Below are positions 48,150-57,634 of a DNA stretch of 64,000 bases, piece by piece (the first letter of the stretch is position 1; each line of letters starts with the position of its first letter). The translations under genes and the position numbers were made by a program. Source of the DNA: Aerococcus viridans. Its GTDB lineage: Bacteria; Bacillota; Bacilli; Lactobacillales; Aerococcaceae. The notes below the pieces were generated by a model. It did no database searches. It was not told the origin of the DNA and saw only the letters and a list, made by a program, of their open reading frames with translations. The DNA lies in the NCBI RefSeq assembly GCF_002083135.2, contig NZ_NBTM02000001.1, forward strand, positions 1,054,001 to 1,118,000, given 5' to 3'.

Positions 48150-48195
48150 AGAGCCGGGTAGACAGTTCAAATAATCTGCCCAATCTCTTATTTTT
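48150..48195 (+). terminator. Possible terminator between dehydrogenase 1 and fadN
   Basis: AGAG..GGGTAGA and TCTGCCC..CTCT pair with a small internal loop, followed by TATTTTT. It may only attenuate, since the next genes seem to lack another promoter. Confidence 0.6.
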
Positions 48196-48226
48196 AGAAA
48201 ATTGATCAAAGATGGAGGGAAATACA

Positions 48227-50485
48227 ATGACAATTACAAAAGCGACCGTTCTCGGAGCTGGTGTCATGGGGAGTCAAATTGCCGCCTTACTCGTAAATGC
48301 GGGATTGAAAGTACAATTATTAGATGTTGTCATCGATGAAAATGAACCCAATAAACTTTCTAAGTCTGGCTATGACCGTATCACTGACCGCAAGAAACCG
48401 ATGTTATATCAAAGTCAATTTCAAGGTAACTTAACTTACGGGAATTTTGATGATGACTTAAAGGAACCTTCAGATGCCGATATTTTTATTGAAGCAGTTA
48501 AAGAAGATATCAAGATTAAGCACGCAATTTGGGAAAAGATTGCTGCCGTTGCTAAACCAGAAGCCATTCTAGCGACAAATACTTCTGGTATCCCAATTGA
48601 GGCAATTGCTAAAGTTTTTAAAGGGGCTGAACGTGAACGATTCTTAGGTATGCACTTCTTTAATCCACCACGCTATATGAAATTGGTGGAATTGATTCCA
48701 ACTGAATTCACTTCTGAAGCGACGGTTAATCAATTAAAAGTCTTTACTGAGAAAAAATTAGGTAAAGGGGTAGTTATAGCCAATGATGTACCAGCCTTCA
48801 TCGCTAATAGAACGGGCACCCATTCTATGAATGACATTATGTACCGAGCTGAACGTGACGGCTTGTCAATCACGGAAGTAGATGCCTTAACAGGAAAAGT
48901 ACTTGGGCGACCACGCACTGGGACTTATGGTTTATCCGACTTAGTAGGGAATGATGTGGGTACTTTTGTAGTTGGAGGCTTGACGCAAGATCCAAGCGAA
49001 CAACCATATTTCAACCAACCTACTTTAATTGGCAAATTGGTTGAAGCAGGGGCTTTAGGTAATAAGGTTGGTCATGGTTTTTATAAGAAAGAAGGGCGTC
49101 AACGTTTAGTGGTAGATCCAGAAACATTGACTTATAAACCAGTTGAAAAACCTAACTTACCAATTTTAGCTGAGTTTTCAAGTAATTTAAAAAATAATAT
49201 GGATATCATTTTTAAATCTACAGATACAGCTGGTAAGTTACTTTGGGAAACTTTAGCGAGTACCTTCTATTATGCAGCCAATAATATACCTAAAGCGGCA
49301 GCAGATTACAAAGATATCGACCGGGCAATGGTTTGGGGTTTCAATTGGAAAATGGGTCCCTTCCAACTCTGGGATTTAATGGGCTTTGAACGGGTTAAAA
49401 AACGTATTGAAAAAGAGATTGGTCCCCTACCTGAATGGGTAGCTCATCGAGATGAGCCATTCTACCAAAAAGGGGAAATACTTGAGAATATTACGCCAAT
49501 GAGTGAAAAAACAGATGAAAATATTTGGCAAACAGATGCATCTACTTTAAGTGTTATAAATGGAGATCAGTTATTATTTAATTTCCATACACCAAATAAC
49601 ACAATCACAGGGGATTTATCGACTGAATTGATTAAAGCAGTCGATGAATTAGAATCTGGTGACTATGTTGGTATGGTGATCTATTCAAATGGGCCGCATT
49701 TCAGTCCAGGAGCTAATTTGAATATGATGAAGGAAGCAATTGAATCTGACGGGGTTGATGAGTTAATTGGCCAAACGATTAGTGAATTACATAAAGCGGT
49801 TAATAGCGTTCGTTACGCATCAAAACCAATTGTAACGGCTGTCCGTGGGCGTGCACTTGGTGGAGGGGCAGAACTAGTTCTAGCTTCACCTTATGTTGTA
49901 GCAGCGGCTGAATCTTATATTGGTTTAGTTGAAGTGGGTGTTGGACTAATCCCTGGTGGCGGTGGATTAGCGGAATTAACTGAACGTGTAATGAATATGC
50001 CAATCCAAAAAGATGCGAAAATGCGTATTCTAGGCGATGTCATTACGCGCGTAGCTTCTGGTGATGTATCGATGTCAGCTTATGAAGCCAGAGATAAATA
50101 CTATCTAAGACAGTCTGATGATATTGTGGCAGCTAGTGATAGCGTAGTGGAGATTGCCTTAGACAAGTTAACTTATTTAGCTAAAACGAACTATATTCCA
50201 CGAACTAAAGTGAACTTTCCAATTCTAGGTACTAGCTTCAAAGCGGTTGTGGAAGGTCAATTAGATGCGATGCGACTAGGCCATTTTATCAGTGACTATG
50301 ATATGGAATTAGGGTTAACCGTTGCAGAAATTATGACAGGTGGGGACTTACCTGAGGGAACATTTGTTAACCAAGATTGGTTACAACATCTAGAAAAAAT
50401 GCATTTCCTTAGATTAGCGAACAACCAAAAAACATATGAACGGATTGCCTATATGTTAGAAACACGTAAACCATTACGAAACTAG
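48227..50485 (+). CDS. fadN: 3-Hydroxyacyl-CoA dehydrogenase / enoyl-CoA hydratase (FadN-like)
   Basis: This bifunctional enzyme catalyses the hydration and second oxidation of beta-oxidation. The N-terminal dehydrogenase has the NAD motif ATVLGAGVMGSQIAALLVNAG and HFFNPPRYMKLVELIP; the C-terminal crotonase half (about 455-660) has RGRALGGGAELVLA and LVEVGVGLIPGGGG with both catalytic glutamates. The order (dehydrogenase first) matches B. subtilis FadN and is opposite to E. coli FadB. ATG 48227 follows GGAGGG; ATG 48212 overlaps it. 752 residues. Confidence 0.92.
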   Translation: MTITKATVLGAGVMGSQIAALLVNAGLKVQLLDVVIDENEPNKLSKSGYDRITDRKKPMLYQSQFQGNLTYGNFDDDLKEPSDADIFIEAVKEDIKIKHAIWEKIAAVAKPEAILATNTSGIPIEAIAKVFKGAERERFLGMHFFNPPRYMKLVELIPTEFTSEATVNQLKVFTEKKLGKGVVIANDVPAFIANRTGTHSMNDIMYRAERDGLSITEVDALTGKVLGRPRTGTYGLSDLVGNDVGTFVVGGLTQDPSEQPYFNQPTLIGKLVEAGALGNKVGHGFYKKEGRQRLVVDPETLTYKPVEKPNLPILAEFSSNLKNNMDIIFKSTDTAGKLLWETLASTFYYAANNIPKAAADYKDIDRAMVWGFNWKMGPFQLWDLMGFERVKKRIEKEIGPLPEWVAHRDEPFYQKGEILENITPMSEKTDENIWQTDASTLSVINGDQLLFNFHTPNNTITGDLSTELIKAVDELESGDYVGMVIYSNGPHFSPGANLNMMKEAIESDGVDELIGQTISELHKAVNSVRYASKPIVTAVRGRALGGGAELVLASPYVVAAAESYIGLVEVGVGLIPGGGGLAELTERVMNMPIQKDAKMRILGDVITRVASGDVSMSAYEARDKYYLRQSDDIVAASDSVVEIALDKLTYLAKTNYIPRTKVNFPILGTSFKAVVEGQLDAMRLGHFISDYDMELGLTVAEIMTGGDLPEGTFVNQDWLQHLEKMHFLRLANNQKTYERIAYMLETRKPLRN

Positions 50486-50512
50486 TGGATGAAATTAGGA
50501 AGGAATGAACGA

Positions 50513-51703
50513 ATGATGCAAGATGCTTATATCGTTTCTTATGGCCGATCAGCGATTGGTAAAGGGCGGCCGAATGGGGCCCTAGCCAATGATCGTCCAG
50601 ATGATGTTGCTGCTGAAGTATTAAAAGGGGTCATTGACCGTATTGAAGGTGACTTTGATCCAGCTTTAATTGAGGATGTCATTGTCGGATCAGCCTTTCC
50701 AGAAGGTGTGCAAGGGATGAACTTTGCCCGTACAATTGCCTTACGGGCGGGATTACCTTATACAGTTGCTGGTCAAACAGTGAACCGCTATTGTTCATCG
50801 GGATTGCAAACAATTGCTATAGCAGCTAATGCTATTATGGCTGGTCAATCAGATGTGCTAGTAGCTGGTGGTGTTGAGTTTATGAGTGCAGTTCCGATGG
50901 GTGGGAATGAACCAACAAATAACCCAACCTTACAAACAGAAGATTCGGGTGTGTCTTATCCAATGGGGTTAACTGCTGAAAACGTAGCAAGTAAATACAA
51001 GGTTAGTCGCGAAGACCAGGATGCATTTGGTGTAGAAAGTCATCGCCGGGCCCACAAAGCACAAACTTCTGGTCGTTTCAAGGATGAGATTATACCGGTT
51101 ACTACCCATAAAGTGCGCTATACAGAACATGGCCCACAGGTAGAAGAAAAAATCTTTGATCAAGATGAAGGGATTCGACCAGAGTCTTCAATGGAAACTT
51201 TAGGAAAATTGCGGACAATCTTTAAGGCAGATGGTACTGTGACAGCAGGAACAGCTTCACAAATTTCTGATGGTGCAAGTTTTGTTGTCTTAATGTCAGG
51301 CGATAAAGTCAAAGAATTAGGGGTTAAACCAATTGCTCGTTTTGTTGGCTTTAAGGCTGTTGGCGTTGATCCAAAATATATGGGGATTGGCCCAGCCTAT
51401 GCCATTCCAGAGGTCTTAGAACTTACTGGCTTAACTTTAGATGATTTAGATTTAATCGAGTTAAATGAAGCCTTTGCCTCCCAAGCTTTAGCGTCTATAC
51501 GTGAATTAGGTATTGATCAATCCATCACTAATGTGAATGGTGGAGCGATTGCCCTAGGGCATCCTCTAGGGGCAACAGGTGCGATTTTAACATCAAGGTT
51601 ACTAGCTGAAATGGGCAAGCGTGAAGATAGTAAGTACGGCATGGTGTCTATGTGTATAGGTGCTGGTATGGGTGCTGCTGGTATCTTTGAGTATATTCAC
51701 TAG
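50513..51703 (+). CDS. fadA: Thiolase (acetyl-CoA acyltransferase, FadA-like)
   Basis: This enzyme cleaves 3-ketoacyl-CoA to acetyl-CoA and a shortened acyl-CoA. Active-site Cys94 is in [11 protein letters not shown], followed by the GGVEFMS segment, and the C-terminal motifs [18 protein letters not shown] and [13 protein letters not shown] are present. ATG 50513 follows AGGAAGGA by 8 bp; a start at 50489 would overlap it. 396 residues. It sits 27 bp after fadN, the usual fadNA order. Confidence 0.93.
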   Translation: MMQDAYIVSYGRSAIGKGRPNGALANDRPDDVAAEVLKGVIDRIEGDFDPALIEDVIVGSAFPEGVQGMNFARTIALRAGLPYTVAGQTVNRYCSSGLQTIAIAANAIMAGQSDVLVAGGVEFMSAVPMGGNEPTNNPTLQTEDSGVSYPMGLTAENVASKYKVSREDQDAFGVESHRRAHKAQTSGRFKDEIIPVTTHKVRYTEHGPQVEEKIFDQDEGIRPESSMETLGKLRTIFKADGTVTAGTASQISDGASFVVLMSGDKVKELGVKPIARFVGFKAVGVDPKYMGIGPAYAIPEVLELTGLTLDDLDLIELNEAFASQALASIRELGIDQSITNVNGGAIALGHPLGATGAILTSRLLAEMGKREDSKYGMVSMCIGAGMGAAGIFEYIH

Positions 51704-51787
51704 ACAAGATGGTATAAGGACTCGCTAAGTTATTGGAATTCTATTAGCTTGGCTAGTCCTTCGCCCATTTTGCAAAGGAGTAAATCA

Positions 51788-52573
51788 ATGTTTGAAACAA
51801 TTTTATTTACCATTGAGAACCAAATTGCAAGGATTACCTTTAATCGTGAAGCTTCCGGCAATGCCTTTTCTGAAACAACTTATCAGGAAGTGATTGATGC
51901 CGTAGCATCCGTTGAAGAGAACCCAGATGTAAAGGCGATTGTAATTACAGGGGCTGGAAAATACTTCTGCGCTGGTGGGGATATTCGCCAATTTAAAGAC
52001 TTGGCGGCGTCTGGTGAAGGTATTCCCGAATCAGGTGTGATTAAAACGGGAGAAATGGTTGCAGCAGTTCGTAGGTCGTCTAAACCAGTGATTGCGGCCG
52101 TAAACGGTGTAGCAGCTGGTGCTGGGTTAGGTTTAGCCTTAGCTTGTGATTTTATCCTGATGGGAGAAAACGCACAATTAGTGACAGCCTTCATTCAGAT
52201 GGCTTTTCCAGGGGATACTAGCTTACTGTTTAATTTGAGTGAGTCAATTGGGACCTACCGTACCAATCGTCATGTTATGTTAAATGAACCCATCACAGCT
52301 GAGTTAGCTGAAAAATATGGCCTAACCTATCAAGTAGTGCCGGATGCAGATTTACTAGCATCCGCTTTGGACTTGGCTAGTTGTTTTGTTGCTAGTCCTT
52401 CTGTAGCTATAGCTTATCAAAAAGCAATAATGTATGACCTACAATATCCACAAGCTTTAGAGAGTAACCAATTAGAAGCGAAATATATGCGTAAGGCTTC
52501 CTTAACTGAAGATCACCGCGAGGCAGTAACTGCTTTCTTAGCGAAAAGAAAGCCTCAGTTTAAAGGAAAATAG
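51788..52573 (+). CDS. Crotonase-family protein, isomerase-like
   Basis: The 261-residue protein has the oxyanion-hole segments ITGAGKYFCAGGDIRQF and NGVAAGAGLGLALACD. The first hydratase glutamate is absent (AGAGLGLA instead of a GGGxE-type motif), and an Asp (residue 143, in FPGDTS) aligns with the second position. PaaG-type and dienoyl-CoA isomerases have this pattern, so an isomerase acting on unsaturated acyl-CoAs is more likely than a second hydratase; FadN already supplies hydratase. ATG 51788 follows AAAGGAG. Confidence 0.82.
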   Translation: MFETILFTIENQIARITFNREASGNAFSETTYQEVIDAVASVEENPDVKAIVITGAGKYFCAGGDIRQFKDLAASGEGIPESGVIKTGEMVAAVRRSSKPVIAAVNGVAAGAGLGLALACDFILMGENAQLVTAFIQMAFPGDTSLLFNLSESIGTYRTNRHVMLNEPITAELAEKYGLTYQVVPDADLLASALDLASCFVASPSVAIAYQKAIMYDLQYPQALESNQLEAKYMRKASLTEDHREAVTAFLAKRKPQFKGK

Positions 52574-52623
52574 GCTGGTGTGTTAAACTATTGGCAAGAA
52601 GAAACGTAAAGGGGCCAATAAAT

Positions 52624-53568
52624 ATGGACATCAACCAAATGCAGTATTTTGTGGAAATTGTAAAATCAAATGGTAATTTAACAGTTGCCGCAGATAACCT
52701 TTTTGTCTCACAGTCAGCGCTAAGCCAATTTATTAAAAACTTTGAAAAACAGCAAGGTGTGTCTCTCTTTAACCGAAAGAACGGAAGAATTGTAAGCGTT
52801 TCAGAATCGGGGATGCGCGTTTATAGTTCAGCCTTAAAGGTCCTGAATCAATACAGCAATCTAGAACAAGTGATTGAGAAAGAATCGCTCGTCCACAAGG
52901 GGCGCATCAAGATTGGGATTCACCCAACTTACTTAAGGTTTTTCTTTAATAAGTTTATTCCACAATTCCTCATTGAAAATCCAGATGCCCACATTGAAAT
53001 TGTGGAAGCTGGGACCAATGATTTATACCAGATGCTACAAGATAATATGGTTCATATGGCAGTCCTAGTACCACCTGAGATATTAGATGAAAATAAATAT
53101 GAATCACATCAATTAGTGAGAACAGAAATTGTGGCTTTTATGGGACCAGACCATCCTTTAAGGACGAAACGCCTACTTAAATGGTCACATCTAGATGGCT
53201 ATCATTATGTTACTTATAATAAGGAAGACATTGTGCACGATTTGGTTAGGGAAAAATTGCGTACCCATGATTCTAAGGCGATTCAATTGTTTACTTCAGG
53301 TTCTTGGGATTACATGATTGAAACAGTCCTCTATAATCAATTAGTTGCCCTTTTGCCAACGGTATATTTTAGTTTATTTATTTCAAAATTAAATCAGATG
53401 GGGATTGTGGAGAAACGATTTGAAGATCCTATTCCCTATATTCCAACCTTAGTACGTGAGAAAAAAGCAGGGTATTCAAAAGTTGAAAACTTTGTTTACC
53501 AATCTATTTTAGAGAATTTCTATCTAGAAAATGAAAGTCTTAAATATGATTTTCTAGATGAAGCTTAA
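52624..53568 (+). CDS. LysR-family transcriptional regulator
   Basis: The 314 residues carry an N-terminal winged helix (MQYFVEIVKSNGNLTVAADNLFVSQSALSQFIKNFEK) and a substrate-binding domain (about 90-300). ATG 52624 has AAAGGGG upstream; the frame is open to a TTG at 52591, but that is less likely. Lying inside the acyl-CoA cluster and on the same strand, it probably controls it with a CoA ester or fatty acid as inducer; this is inference from position. Confidence 0.88.
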   Translation: MDINQMQYFVEIVKSNGNLTVAADNLFVSQSALSQFIKNFEKQQGVSLFNRKNGRIVSVSESGMRVYSSALKVLNQYSNLEQVIEKESLVHKGRIKIGIHPTYLRFFFNKFIPQFLIENPDAHIEIVEAGTNDLYQMLQDNMVHMAVLVPPEILDENKYESHQLVRTEIVAFMGPDHPLRTKRLLKWSHLDGYHYVTYNKEDIVHDLVREKLRTHDSKAIQLFTSGSWDYMIETVLYNQLVALLPTVYFSLFISKLNQMGIVEKRFEDPIPYIPTLVREKKAGYSKVENFVYQSILENFYLENESLKYDFLDEA

Positions 53569-53671
53569 TTAGTGGTTATTAGATAAATACGGTACGGACA
53601 ATGAACTTTCATGATAAGTGCAGGCCTATTTGATAACCTCTAATCGTTAATATGAGAAGGAGCGATCCAAT

Positions 53672-54649
53672 ATGCAAACGCGTGTCACTGAAATGCTCAA
53701 TATTCAGTATCCAATTATCCAAGGGGGAATGCAGTATATGTCGCTGGCTGAACTTGCTTCAGCTGTGTCAAATGCTGGTGGACTTGGTATAGTACCGTCC
53801 ATGGCTTTCCCGGATGTCGATAGTTTAAGAGCTGAAGTCCAAAAAATGAAATCTTTAACTGATAAACCCTTTGGTTTCAACATTTCATTAGTACCTGAAG
53901 TAGCCATGCCACAAGTGATTATGGATTATATTCAAGTCTTGGTTGAAGAGGGGGTACCAGTAGTTGAAACTTCTGGTCAACGACCAAGAAACTTTATCCA
54001 ACCATTGAAAGATGCTGGTATTAAAGTGATTCATAAAGTTACCTCCATCCGCCATGGATTAGCGGCACAGGAAGATGGGGCTGATATAATCGCTTTTGTT
54101 GGTGCTGAAGGTGGTGGCCACCCAGGAGTAGACCTTGTTTCTGGTCCAGTACTTTGGGCTAAAGCGGTAGAGAAAATATCTGTACCTGTATTGGCTGCTG
54201 GTGGGATTGTGGATAGTAAAAGCCTATATGCCGCTATGGCTTTAGGTGTAGATGGTGTCTTAATGTCCACTAGATTTCTAGCAACACCAGAAGTGAATGC
54301 TTCGGATACTTATCGCCAGGCCTTATTACAGATACCAGAAAATGGGACTGTTTTAACAATGACCTCTTTAAGAAATGCTATGCGTGTGGCTAATAATGAA
54401 ATGGCTCAAGAAATCCTTCAAGCAGAAAAAGACGGAGCGACACTAGAAACACTAATGCCTTTGATTTCAGGGCGTAGGTCTTATGAAGCGATGCAAAATG
54501 GGGATGTCCAACATGCACAACTCAGCATGGGTCAAGGCGTGGGGCGGATTAACGAGATTATGACAGTTGATGAAATATTTGAGGAGCTTATTAATGGTTT
54601 CCAAGAACGACATGCCTATATGACTAACCTTTCGGCTGTATTTAAGTAG
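53672..54649 (+). CDS. Nitronate monooxygenase / FabK-like flavoprotein
   Basis: This 325-residue FMN protein of the 2-nitropropane dioxygenase family has NIQYPIIQGGMQYMS, AGGLGIVPS, FVGAEGGGHPG and PVLAAGGIVDSKSLYAAMALGVDGVLMSTRF. The family includes nitronate oxidases and the FabK enoyl-ACP reductases. In this cluster an enoyl-CoA or nitro-acid role are both possible. AAGGAG precedes the ATG; the next gene starts 12 bp after the stop. Confidence 0.85.
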   Translation: MQTRVTEMLNIQYPIIQGGMQYMSLAELASAVSNAGGLGIVPSMAFPDVDSLRAEVQKMKSLTDKPFGFNISLVPEVAMPQVIMDYIQVLVEEGVPVVETSGQRPRNFIQPLKDAGIKVIHKVTSIRHGLAAQEDGADIIAFVGAEGGGHPGVDLVSGPVLWAKAVEKISVPVLAAGGIVDSKSLYAAMALGVDGVLMSTRFLATPEVNASDTYRQALLQIPENGTVLTMTSLRNAMRVANNEMAQEILQAEKDGATLETLMPLISGRRSYEAMQNGDVQHAQLSMGQGVGRINEIMTVDEIFEELINGFQERHAYMTNLSAVFK

Positions 54650-54661
54650 GAGGGTAGGCAT

Positions 54662-55864
54662 ATGGATAAACAGCAGATACTTTCAGATTTATATCCTGAA
54701 GACGTATATGGTTTCAGCCAAAAATTAACTGAAATAGAAGTTGAATTGTTGAGCAAATTGCGGCAAGTATTAGAAAATCAAATAGCGCCTACTTTAAAAC
54801 AGCACTGGAAAGAAGAGACTTTTCCTTTTGAGGCGTTTAAAGCGGTCGGCGACCTAGGTTTAATGAATCATCCTGATTTATTCAAAGAAAGCCAGCAACC
54901 ATATAAAGTGAGTGAATATTTTAATCTTTTCCGCTATTATGAATTAGCAAGAACGGATATGTCCTTAGCGACTTTTATGACTGTCCATGCGGGCCTAGGA
55001 TTCACTACCTTACTGCAAGGCGGAAGTCAGGAACAAATTGATTACTTCGCGCCAAAATTTACTAGTTTTGAGTGGCAGACTTGTTTTGCCTTAACAGAAC
55101 CTGATCACGGGTCAGATATAGCTGGTGGTATGGCGACAACAGCAGTAAGAAATGGCGATAACTGGCTACTAAATGGTGAGAAACGTTGGATTGGCGGCGC
55201 AGGTTCAGCAGATTTCATACCAATATTTGCCCGTAACCCTGAAAATAATGATATCCTTTGCTTCATGGTATCAACCGCAACCGAGGGCCTTACCGTAGAG
55301 AAGATTGATGGGAAAATAGCCCTAAGACTGGTACAAAATGGTCATATTCATTTAAAGAATGTACAGGTAGCTGAGGCTTTTAGATTACCAAATATCCGAT
55401 CTTTTAAAGATGTTTCGTGTATCCTTTACGCAACACGCGCAGATGTTTCTCATATCACAACAGGTGGGCATGCGGGTGCCTTAAGAGCGGCTTTGAAATA
55501 TACGGGACAGCGAGAACAGTTCGGTAAAAAAGTTAGCCAATTCCAAATTACCCAAGAAAAATTAGCGAGGATGCAAGCGAATGCTGCAACTGGCTTATCC
55601 TTATCTTATCGCTTAGCTGAACTTCAAACTGAGGGGAAATATGCTGAAGTGCCAGCTTCAATTGCTAAAATGCAAAATGCTCGTTTATTAAGGGAAACTG
55701 TAGCATTGGGTAGAGAAATTTGCGGAGGAAATGGTATTACTGTTGATACGGAAGTTGCAAGATATTTTGGAGATGCAGAAGCCATTTATTCCTACGAAGG
55801 CACACATGAAGTGAACAGTTTGATTATAGGGCGACATTTAACAGGATTTAGCGCCTTTGTATAG
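54662..55864 (+). CDS. Acyl-CoA dehydrogenase 2
   Basis: This paralogue of the dehydrogenase at 46.9 kb has 400 residues and the same domain layout: CFALTEPDHGSDIAGG, NGEKRWIGGAGSADF, REQFGKKVSQFQITQEK, and catalytic Glu in YSYEGTHEVNSLIIGRHLTG. It shares the unusual start (LYPEDVYGFSQKLTEIEVELLSKL here, LFPEDILKISSGLTDGEIEV there, quoted in parts). The two copies may serve different chain lengths or branched acids. Confidence 0.9.
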   Translation: MDKQQILSDLYPEDVYGFSQKLTEIEVELLSKLRQVLENQIAPTLKQHWKEETFPFEAFKAVGDLGLMNHPDLFKESQQPYKVSEYFNLFRYYELARTDMSLATFMTVHAGLGFTTLLQGGSQEQIDYFAPKFTSFEWQTCFALTEPDHGSDIAGGMATTAVRNGDNWLLNGEKRWIGGAGSADFIPIFARNPENNDILCFMVSTATEGLTVEKIDGKIALRLVQNGHIHLKNVQVAEAFRLPNIRSFKDVSCILYATRADVSHITTGGHAGALRAALKYTGQREQFGKKVSQFQITQEKLARMQANAATGLSLSYRLAELQTEGKYAEVPASIAKMQNARLLRETVALGREICGGNGITVDTEVARYFGDAEAIYSYEGTHEVNSLIIGRHLTGFSAFV

Positions 55865-55882
55865 TTTGTTTAAAAGTCTTGT

Positions 55883-55919
55883 GGCGGACCGGGTGCGAAA
55901 ACTTAGTCCGCTATTTTTA
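55883..55919 (+). terminator. Possible terminator after dehydrogenase 2
   Basis: GCGGAC (55884-55889) and GTCCGC (55906-55911) pair, followed by TATTTTTATT. The stem is only 6-7 bp. Confidence 0.65.
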
Positions 55920-55951
55920 TTGAAGCATTAAAAAGAATTTAGAGGTGGACT

Positions 55952-57517
55952 ATGAAAAGTAAGGTACGTTCAGTAACAGAAATTGTCACCTTAGTGAAAG
56001 ATGAGGCACGTATTGCTTTCACAACTAGTGGTATTGGTGGTTTGGCGGAAGAATTTTTTGGCGCATTACGTCAGCAATATGAGCAAACCAGTCATCCAAA
56101 AGATATTACTGTGATATCAGTTGCAGGACTCAGTCGCGGTGAGGGAACGGGGATTGACTTATTGTTAGCACCTGGATTACTCAAACGCTATATCGGATCT
56201 CATATCCACGGAGCCCCATTAACTGGGCAAGCTGCCTTGAATAATCAAATTGAACTATTTATTATACCGCAAGGAACGATCGGTTTACTTTATCGAAATG
56301 CTGCGGAAAAAGGACCGGGCGTGTGGACAAAAGTTGGACTTGATACCTATGTAGACCCTCGTCAGTCTGGCGGAAAAATGTCTGATAAAGCTCGTCAGCA
56401 AGATGATTTAATGGTAGTTGAAAATCTACAAGGCGAAGAGTGGTTATTTTACAAGAGCATTGGCATTGATGTAGCCGTTATTAAGGCAACGTATGCTGAT
56501 GAGAAGGGGAACTTGGCCTTTAACCATGAGCCCATGAATCTTCAAGCGTTAACAATGGCTATTGCAGCTAAGAATTCTGGTGGAATCGTCATTGCTCAAG
56601 TTGAACAAGTAGTTAAAAGAGATAGTTTACAGGCAAAATCCGTTCTTGTACCAGGGATTTTAGTAGATTACGTGTATAAAGGCACACCTGAGTATCATCA
56701 ACAAACTTTTGCTACAAACTATAATCCGTTGCTTTCAAATGAAATTCGTAGCCGTTATTTGCCAATAAAACCAGCCCCGTTGTCCCCTAAATTGGTGATT
56801 GCACGTAGGGCAGCTTTGGAATTGAAGCGGCATTCGATTATTAATATAGGAGTTGGACTTCCTTGTATGGTATCTAATTTATTTTATGAAGCCAATTTAC
56901 TGGATCAATATCATTTCACCACAGATTTAGGAGCTGTTGGTGGGGTGCCTGCTCCCGGTTTTGACTATGGACCAAATTATAATGCAGAGGCAGTCATTAA
57001 CTCTGGTGATATGTTCGACCTATACCATGGTGGCGGACTAGAGACAACAGTACTTGGATTTGGTGAAATAAACCAAAATGGAGATGTGAATACGACTTTA
57101 TTGGGTAACCGTATTATGGGCCCTGGTGGCATGATGGACATTGCGGAAGGGGCAAAGCAAATTATTTTTGTAGGTCCTTTTATGGTGAAAGATAAAAGTC
57201 ATATTGAAAATAGCCAACTAGTAATTGATGAACAAGGAAATAAAAGTAAGTTTACGGATGCCCTATCTTATGTTACTTTCAATGGGTCAAAAGCAGTTAA
57301 GGCGGGTAAGAAGATAACTATTGTGACTGATAGAGCGGTATTTGAGTTGAATAAGGAAGCGAAATTGGTTTTAACTGAAGTGGCACCCGGTCTAGAATTG
57401 CATAAGGACGTTCTTGACCATATGCCATTTAACCCAGAAATTGCTGAAGACTTAAAAGAAATAGACACCCAATTATATGAGGGTGAATGGATTTTAAGTG
57501 AACATCAAGTACAATAA
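55952..57517 (+). CDS. Fused CoA-transferase family I protein with Asp at the catalytic Glu position
   Basis: The 521 residues hold fused alpha and beta halves of the YdiF/propionate CoA-transferase type: GLSRGEGTGID, GVGLPCMVSN, DFYHGGG-like DLYHGGGLETTVLGFGEIN, and MGPGGMMDIAEGAKQIIF. In this family the catalytic Glu lies in a TxESGAIGGVPAGG-like motif; here the motif reads FTTDLGAVGGVPAPG, so Asp325 (codon GAT) takes its place. It could be a CoA-transferase of reduced activity, an acyl-CoA hydrolase, or a dead homologue. It is preceded by AGAGGTGG and ends the cluster. Confidence 0.85.
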   Translation: MKSKVRSVTEIVTLVKDEARIAFTTSGIGGLAEEFFGALRQQYEQTSHPKDITVISVAGLSRGEGTGIDLLLAPGLLKRYIGSHIHGAPLTGQAALNNQIELFIIPQGTIGLLYRNAAEKGPGVWTKVGLDTYVDPRQSGGKMSDKARQQDDLMVVENLQGEEWLFYKSIGIDVAVIKATYADEKGNLAFNHEPMNLQALTMAIAAKNSGGIVIAQVEQVVKRDSLQAKSVLVPGILVDYVYKGTPEYHQQTFATNYNPLLSNEIRSRYLPIKPAPLSPKLVIARRAALELKRHSIINIGVGLPCMVSNLFYEANLLDQYHFTTDLGAVGGVPAPGFDYGPNYNAEAVINSGDMFDLYHGGGLETTVLGFGEINQNGDVNTTLLGNRIMGPGGMMDIAEGAKQIIFVGPFMVKDKSHIENSQLVIDEQGNKSKFTDALSYVTFNGSKAVKAGKKITIVTDRAVFELNKEAKLVLTEVAPGLELHKDVLDHMPFNPEIAEDLKEIDTQLYEGEWILSEHQVQ

Positions 57518-57563
57518 TGTGTTTTTTATTAGAAGATGATGAGGTAGTGTAACTTGGCAATAT

Positions 57564-57592
57564 TTGACATACCTTAATAAAGAATATAAAAT
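57564..57592 (+). promoter_or_regulatory. Promoter of the NfeD-like gene
   Basis: TTGACA (57564-57569), 17 bp, TAAAAT (57587-57592): close to full consensus, so this small gene is probably expressed strongly and constitutively. Confidence 0.8.
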
Positions 57593-57634
57593 AAGCGTGA
57601 CTAATGGCTGTATTTATATATTTAGGAGATAGTA

